Source: Dastarcus helophoroides (lineage: Eukaryota; Arthropoda; Insecta; Coleoptera; Bothrideridae). Taken from it: a stretch of 64,000 nucleotides of DNA. Where the stretch lies: contig CM053325.1 of assembly GCA_028583605.1 (NCBI GenBank), positions 48,802,987 through 48,866,986 on the forward strand, written 5' to 3'. The notes below the pieces were generated by a model that had not been told where the DNA came from, ran no database searches, and saw nothing but the letters and a program-made list of their open reading frames with translations. The translations under genes were made by a program, and so were the position numbers. Positions 57,600-64,000 of the stretch are shown here, piece after piece (positions within the stretch are counted from its first letter, which is position 1; every line of letters starts with the position of its first letter).

Positions 57600-59670
57600 C
57601 GGATTTCTTTTAAAAGTTTTGCTTGTTTAAAGAGTAAATTTAAAATATTTAATTTTTTATTTAACACTTCGACTTAATCACTGTCCACATTTAAAAAATA
57701 TTTAAAAAAACATTTGAAATTTCGAGACAAATATTGAAATGTTAACTAAAAAGATTAAAGAAAATTCGAAACTTAATCAAAATTTTAACAAAACTTGAAA
57801 CATTATTTGAAAACCTAAAAATTTTGAGTTGAAACTAGAACTTTTAATATTTATTTTTCTCTCAAACTCTAAATTTACCATTTCAAATTTTAATTCTTTA
57901 TTTATCAACCTCAAAGTCGAATTTTTCGACTTTAAATTCATAGTTTGGATATTATTTCTGCAATTATTAAAAAATATATGTTTCAAAATTTGAAGTTTAT
58001 TTCAAGCTTCCAAATTAAAGTCCAATTTTCAAGAATTAATCCGTATTTTAAATAGAAAGTCCACATTTCTAAACCAATTGAAATTTAGAGTTTTTAAAGG
58101 GATTAGAAAAGTCGAAATTTTGGTGACAAATCTGGACCACGAGAAAAAGTCTACATTTCAACTTTAAGGTAACAGTTTTAATTAATAGTCGAAATTCTGA
58201 ACCGAAACTGAAAATTAATCAAAATTTTGTGATTAAAATCCGGATTTTAGGCAAAAAGTCAAAACATAAATTAAAATAGAAATTTCGAGAACTGACTGTA
58301 AGTTGGAGAAAAATCAGAAAATGTTAACAAAAAAAATCAAAATGTGGGGAAAAATTTGATTTTTTTTTGATATTGAGGACATATGGGATTTCTAAAAAAA
58401 GTTCAAAAGTAAATATATTTTTTAAAGATTTTGAGATTTTCTTCTTTAAAAATTCCGACCTTTTTTGAAAAATTTAATTTTTATTGAAAATTTCGAATTA
58501 TTTTGAAAATTTCGATATTTTAAATACATACTTTTTTCAAAATGTCGACATGTTTTTATTTGGCTCCCGAAATTTTAATTCTTTCTAGAAAATTTACCAA
58601 TTTCTGAAATTTTTTGTTTTCACTTTGAAAATTTCAACTCTAATCTTTTTATATATATTTTGATTTTTTTTTAGAAACTTTTGTGTTCAATTCTATCTTT
58701 ATTGAAAATATTCTATTTTGGAATATCTTTTCTGAAAATTTTCTTTTCAATATTTGAAATTTTTTAAATAATTTGACTCAATCAAAGCTTTTAATGTTTG
58801 AGAAAAATCTTGCTTTTTTTCACATTTTTTACCTAATTTTTGTAAATCTTGACTTTTTTTTAAAATTCTCTCCTATTATTGAAAATGTGTACCTATCTTT
58901 TATAAAATTTTAACTCGAAATTTTAATTTTGTTGCAAACTGAACGTTTTTAAATTCAATTTTTTTAATATTTCAATTCTTTTTAAAAATATGAATTTTTT
59001 GATTTTGTTGAAATATTATTTTTTTGAAAACTTCTATTTTTTTCTTGGAAAAAATTTGCACCTTTTGTCAAACTTTTGACTATTTCTCGAAGTTTTGACT
59101 TTTTCTCAAAATTTCGACCTTTCGAAAAGTTTTAAAATTTGAACTTTTTATTTAATAATTTTATTATATTTATATTTCAAAATATGTTTTAAAATATTGT
59201 CAACATTCATTAATACCTAAACATTTAAATATTTCCAAACTGGGTTGCAGAAATGTAAATTTAATAAATATAATGTTTCCGACCAATAAGAATCCACCAT
59301 GAAGAATAAATTGAACTTTTGTTGGAAAAATTGGATTTTTTTTTCAAAATTTTTAATTTTAAACTTTCGAACTTCAAAATTTTTACTTTTTTTTTAATTC
59401 GACCTTTTATTATGGAATTTAGATTTTTTCACAAATTTAAGACTTATTTTGAAATTTAAACTTTCTTAAAATTTCTGCCATCTTTCAAAATTTTGACATT
59501 TTGTGAAAACTTCTTCATTTTGTTTTGTTTTTCTCGAAATTGCGAATCTTCGCCACTTCGATTTTTTGAAAAATTATCCCGCTCCTGAAAATTTTATTAT
59601 TATTATTGCGGATTTTTAAAATTGTTTAAAACGAATTCGAAACTTAATTAAATTTCGATTTTAAAACTGC
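57600..59670. repeat. Degenerate TTTCGAA-type repeat tract
   Basis: Diverged AT-rich repeats, A-rich at first and T-rich after about 58.4 kb, as if two oppositely oriented tracts meet. No coding signal. Confidence 0.75.
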
Positions 59671-59673
59671 CAA

Positions 59674-59980
59674 TAGAAATACAAAACTTGTCCCCTGAAA
59701 CCAAAAAAGATTAAAAGACACAACAAAGGTTGCTCTAACACGTTTCGACAGCCAAGCTATCATCTTCAGAGAGATACTGTATCTCTCTGAAGATGATAGA
59801 GAAATACTGTATCTCTCTGAAGATGATAGAGAGATACTGTATTTCTCTGAAGATGATAGCTTGGCTGTCGAAACGCGTTAGAGCAACCTTTGTTGTGTTT
59901 TTTTAATCTTTTTTGGTTTCAGGGGACAAGTTTTGTATTTCAATTTTGAAGATAATCAAGGACCAGTCCGTTCCACCAAA
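59674..59980. repeat. Penelope-associated foldback repeat (family 1), copy 3
   Basis: Inverted arms with ACAAAACTTGTCCCCTGAAA and its complement. Hammerhead-like motifs occur on both arms: 59733-59773 (minus) and 59843-59883 (plus). The turn is expanded by a 30-bp tandem repeat at 59771-59859. Confidence 0.75.
59771..59859 (+). repeat. 30-bp tandem repeat, about three units
   Basis: Units GAGATACTGT-ATCTCTCTGA-AGATGATAGA at 59771, 59801 and 59831, the third partial, with one or two changes each. The unit spans the stem I strand and CTGAAGA core of the hammerhead-like motif. Confidence 0.85.
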
Positions 59981-62876
59981 AATTAAAACTGCCATTTAAA
60001 AAGAAAGTATTTTTTAGGTTTAAGCTGAAAAGTTTTAAAGTTAGACGAAATTTAGAAGAATTTTGGATTTTAATGTCTAATTAGGAATTTAGAAAACAAG
60101 AGCACAAGCAAAATTTTGGTTTTAATGTGATAATTTAAATTTCTACAAAACTCTTTCTCGAAATTTTGAGTTTAAATGAAATATTTGAAAAATTTTGAGA
60201 ATAAACTTCAAAATATTTAAAAAGTTCCTCAGCATTTTGATTTAAACAGCAAAATCGCCAAATTAAAGCTAACATTTCGAGTTTAAAACTTAAATGTTTA
60301 GAAGTTTTTCTGAAAAAAAGAAGAACTCGTAAAAAGGCAAAATATGCACTGATCACCTGCAAAAAATTGGATAAATTCGTAAATGCAATTTCAAATTTAA
60401 ACGCGTGTGTTATTCATTGTATGCATTTTTAGTGGTGTTTAATGCCCATGTTTACCATCGTAAAAGTTGATTTTTAAAATGTAGTGCTCTCCTACGTATT
60501 ACTGGGAACACCTGAACTTCTAGAAGAGCCACCGGTTTAGGCTGAGTTTTGTCTCTCAGTCAATATCAGTGTTTAGAGATTTATTAAGCAGCTTACAGAT
60601 TTTATATCAAGTAACCTCAAGTGTTCGTTTGCACAAAATGTATTAATTTAAATCAATTATTGTCATCAATATAGTCTCAGAAGTCACTGCAAAGCTTACT
60701 CAGATGTATATTTGTTTTGGAATCAATGGAAAAGCATTTATCAAAAGACTCGTAATGTTACTCATCTCTCTTTTGAAATTCCATCACAACCAAGTGATAA
60801 ACAAAGTCAACATCAAAGGAAATGTATAACCCACAAGTTATCTTAATGCCTCCTTTTAACGAGAATGAGAAAAATGCCAAAGAAAAAGATTAGTAACATC
60901 GCCAACAAATCAGACTGTGTATTCGACGATAAGGTGGAATTTAAAGTAAATTTGTCATACTTAACACGCATGCAGTCAAACTTGTTTATCGTTATAGATA
61001 AGGGATGTTCCACATACAAACACTTTTGAAGAGGGTTGGAAAGGCGTGGATTTACGATCGCAGGGAGGAGTGAGGAGGTTTGTTATGCCTTCCATAATCA
61101 TTGACATAATTATAGCTTGATACCGAAACTTGAAACTTGCAACTTACAAGTGCACGATTATACAATGATCGACTGGTTAAATTGGTTTTTTTATTAATGA
61201 CTTAAATGGATTACTTTTGCGTTTGAACTGGTTTTAGGTAGACTTTTATTTTCACTTGTAATTTAAACCTGAAACTACATCAGAATCACATTAAGATAGA
61301 CTTCAGAAGAAAATTAAATATAACATGATACCAATTTATGATATTAAACACCATCCATATAGAATTTAAAAATGTGGCGATTTTCCACATATCATCGTGC
61401 CAATTAGTAGTAATAACTAGTTTCATCCGAGACGTATCTTTCAAGTGAAGTTTCCCAGATATGTGTAATTAATGTGAAACATAATTTTCCGTAAAATGAT
61501 TGGACCCAATTACATATTGGCAAGCGCAGATTATATCTATTAAAAGATGTAACAAGTTGTATTTAATTGATCCAATCAAAGTTAAAGACCAATCAAACAA
61601 TTCATTAAAATTATTTACAATTAGCACCCTTATTATCTTGTCTCAGGAAAGACCATTAATGGTGTGTCTGTCGACTGTCCAAAGAAATATTGCTCAATAA
61701 TAACGAAACAAAATCAACCAGAGTGCATGTGTTATAAATGATGCGATTTCTTTGAAAATAAACAAAACCAATAGACGGCAGCGAAATTGCTTCGAGAATG
61801 ACAGAATTAACAAGCTGAAAAACCTGAAAACCAGATTAAGTTCTTGCGTGGTTTACTAAGAATCCGCAATCGGTAGCTAATATTCAATTAACGCAAAAAG
61901 AAGTGACACTTAAGTGGATTCAGTTCAATTTTCTCAACGAACCGGTTGGGTCGTGTCTGGAAAATTACAGAATGAGAGTTAAAATATGGCATTTTCTGAC
62001 AAATTAACAAAATGTAAAAGGAATGAGCAATAAACTTTCGATTAATTAGCTGCATTAAGAACGTATTTGACATAATGCATATAGAATAATTGAATATAAT
62101 GCTTCTTGAGATGCAGCTTCCCTTTTTTTGTTATCATTTTAATTGAAAAATTGAAACGGAGGTACAACCGATTACAAATTTGTTCAATTTAATTAGAGAA
62201 TAGGGGAAAGTTGCCTTGCAGTTGCCCAACAGTATGGAGTCGATTAGATAGATTTTTATTTGTGCCCAAGTCTAAATTCGGAATTTTAAATAAAGCCATA
62301 ATTTTGTTTTTGTGCACAAATTTACATGAAAAAAATCTTAAAATTCCAAAGTCTTTCTAAATTTGGCCTTTGAACACGGAATTTTTTTTCGAAATATCCA
62401 GATTAAAGTAGATATTTTGTGGAAAACGTTGATTGAAATTTTAGTAAAATAAAAATTTCAAGTTCAATTTTTCCAAACAATTCTACGCTAATTCCAATAT
62501 TTCGATAGTAATCTTTCTTTACGTCTTTTTCCAGATTTCAAATAAAATCGAAATGTGACACTCAAGAGCAGCCTTAAAAATTGCGAAGCTCCAGGCGGGT
62601 AGATCTTTGCGAGGCCCTTGTCTTTGTAGAATTAGTTTTAATGATGATGTTTGACGAGAAATGAAAAGCCATAAATAAATAAAATTATTTATTGGAAATT
62701 AAAAAAAATTAATAATCACAAAGATAAAAAAGTATTAATTATGTTAAATTACGGTGCAGTAATGCCTTAAAATAATGTTTGCGACTTTTTCTAAGACTAA
62801 AATTATTTATTAAATCATAATAATTTAACGAGTGAGCTACGTCATTTTCAATTGAAATAATAGCAAGAGCTGAAAG
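59981..62876. other. Unassigned AT-rich DNA
   Basis: The first 350 bp resembles degraded tract. The rest has no supported gene; open frames are short and motif-free. Confidence 0.45.
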
Positions 62877-63000
62877 TAGGAATGCACACGGTACATCGAT
62901 GTATCAAGAACATCGTTTCGACGTTCGATATTTTTGTATTGAGATTTTTGCTCCGGTATCGATATATTTTTTCGATGTATCATCCATTGGTAAAGTAAGT
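62877..63000 (+). mobile_element. Possible hAT-like left end
   Basis: TAGGAATGCACACGGTACAT then CGATGTATC with further ATCG and TATCGATA words nearby resembles ends of a hAT group that start TAGGGATGCACCGATAC. It is followed by a degenerate tract up to the window edge, so its other end would lie outside. Confidence 0.35.
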
Positions 63001-63099
63001 TCAAAAAATCTTACTTTTTCGGCGGTTAACATTTATTTAGGGACTAACTGATGTCATCCAATCGCATTCACTTCACCATTTCAGGGCCACTACTTTATT

Positions 63100-64000
63100 T
63101 AATTTGTTTAAATAAAGCGATCTTTTAAATATCGCTTTTAAATTAAGTCTTTTTCTAAAATTTCGATTATTTTCAAGGTTTCGACTTTTACGAAAATTTC
63201 ATGCTTTTTCCAAACTTTTTCCTATTTTGAAAACTTCCACTCTAATTGAAAATTTCGATTTTCACCTTTTTGAAAAATTTCACTTTTTAAACATTTCAAT
63301 TTTTTAATTTCCAGCTTCTAAAATTCCAACTTCTCTGAAAAAATCGAAATGTCCAGTATTTTTTAAGGAATCTCTGTATATCCGATTTTGTTTCCAAGTT
63401 TTGAATTTTTTATCAAAATTCCGACTTTTTCAAAACTTTCGCTTAAACTTTTTTTCACACAATTTTCAACTATCCAAAATTTCGACTTTTTTAAAAAATT
63501 TTTGAATTTTTCGACTCTGAAAATTTCGATTCTTTTAATAATTTCAACTTTTTTTTAATCCTTGATTTTTTGGAAAGCTTGACACCGAAAATTTTTAAAA
63601 TGTCCAATTTCTTGAAAAATTGTATATTTTTAAAATCTGATTTTATTTCAAAGTTAGTAAGACTTTATTCAGAAAATTTTGACTTCTTGTCAAAATTTAG
63701 GTCTTTTAAGACATTTGACTTTCAAAACTGCTATTTTTTTTATCTCTTTTCTTTTTTTTTAATTTTGGCTCTTGAAAATGTAGATTCTACATATTTTCCA
63801 AAATTTCGACAACTTTTGAGAACCTTGACATGAAATTGAATTCCGACGTTTTTATGAAAATTCCTCTACAAAAATTCTTACTTTTTTAAAATTTAATCTC
63901 TTTTTAAATTTCGACTTTTCCAAAAATTTCCACCTTTTTTGAAAACTTTGGGTTTTTATTAAACATTTAAGATTTCGACTTTATTCGACTATTTCGAGTT
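63100..64000. repeat. Degenerate TTTCGAA-type repeat tract, runs off the window
   Basis: T-rich diverged repeats of the same style as the other tracts. The 87-codon frame at 63570-63833 is low-complexity translation. Confidence 0.75.

Noticed and set aside
59771..59859. CRISPR-like array
   Set aside because: The units are contiguous 30-bp repeats with no spacers, in eukaryotic DNA, and explained by a foldback turn.
1..64000. Host protein-coding genes, tRNA, rRNA
   Set aside because: No gene with exon structure or recognisable host family, and no tRNA-like cloverleaf, could be supported by eye. An ab initio predictor or RNA-seq would be needed to exclude short exons.

Overview
This window looks like AT-rich nuclear DNA from an arthropod, most likely an insect. 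The evidence is a copia retrotransposon primed by initiator tRNA-Met, several arthropod-type DNA transposon families and Jockey-type LINEs. I recognised no host gene, tRNA or rRNA. Except for the copia polyprotein and one short 3'-truncated transposase, every recognisable protein is a broken piece of a mobile element. The species cannot be named from the sequence.

Layout. 1-15 kb: unassigned AT-rich DNA, one unidentified frameshifted reading frame (about 1.8-2.2 kb), a 3.2 kb tract of degenerate TTTCGAA-type repeats (3.5-6.6 kb) and an inverted-repeat element (9.65-10.47 kb). 15.2-18.6 kb: a long-TIR element enclosing two IS630/Tc1-mariner-type transposon remnants. 18.9-28.0 kb: a deep nest. 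An uncharacterised repeat (called R3 here) is split by a hAT-like element with a perfect 8-bp target duplication. That element contains a Helitron-like element, which carries a minisatellite-like tract, and an intact copia element with identical LTRs sits in the tract. 29.7-31.8 kb: a second hAT-like element, again filled with repeat tract. 32-34.7 kb: more tract, then a decayed LINE. 39.7-41.1 kb: a second R3 copy split by a Penelope-like element fragment that keeps a GIY-YIG domain. 41.6-44.2 kb: a decayed LINE ORF2. 45.7 kb: a mariner transposase scrap. 47.2-48.6 kb: a 1.4 kb foldback element. 48.6-49.8 kb: a LINE 3' fragment joined to a piggyBac 5' end. 53.7-54.4 kb: a third R3 copy, split by a hAT-type MITE. 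54.9-55.5 kb: a pogo-like transposase relic. 55.6-60 kb: Penelope-related repeats and more tract. The window ends in another tract beside a possible hAT end.

Three points stand out. First, the copia element (21214-26211) has identical 313-bp LTRs, a 5-bp target duplication and an uninterrupted 1362-codon gag-pol frame, so it is recent and may be active. Second, two dispersed repeat families share a hammerhead-ribozyme-like arrangement: CTGAAGA, a hairpin, GAAA, then a short arm that pairs back across the core. One of them is linked to the Penelope GIY-YIG fragments. Third, kilobase-scale degenerate repeat tracts lie inside DNA transposons at least twice, which suggests the transposons carried or seeded them. 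All assignments come from reading the sequence by eye; no database search was run.
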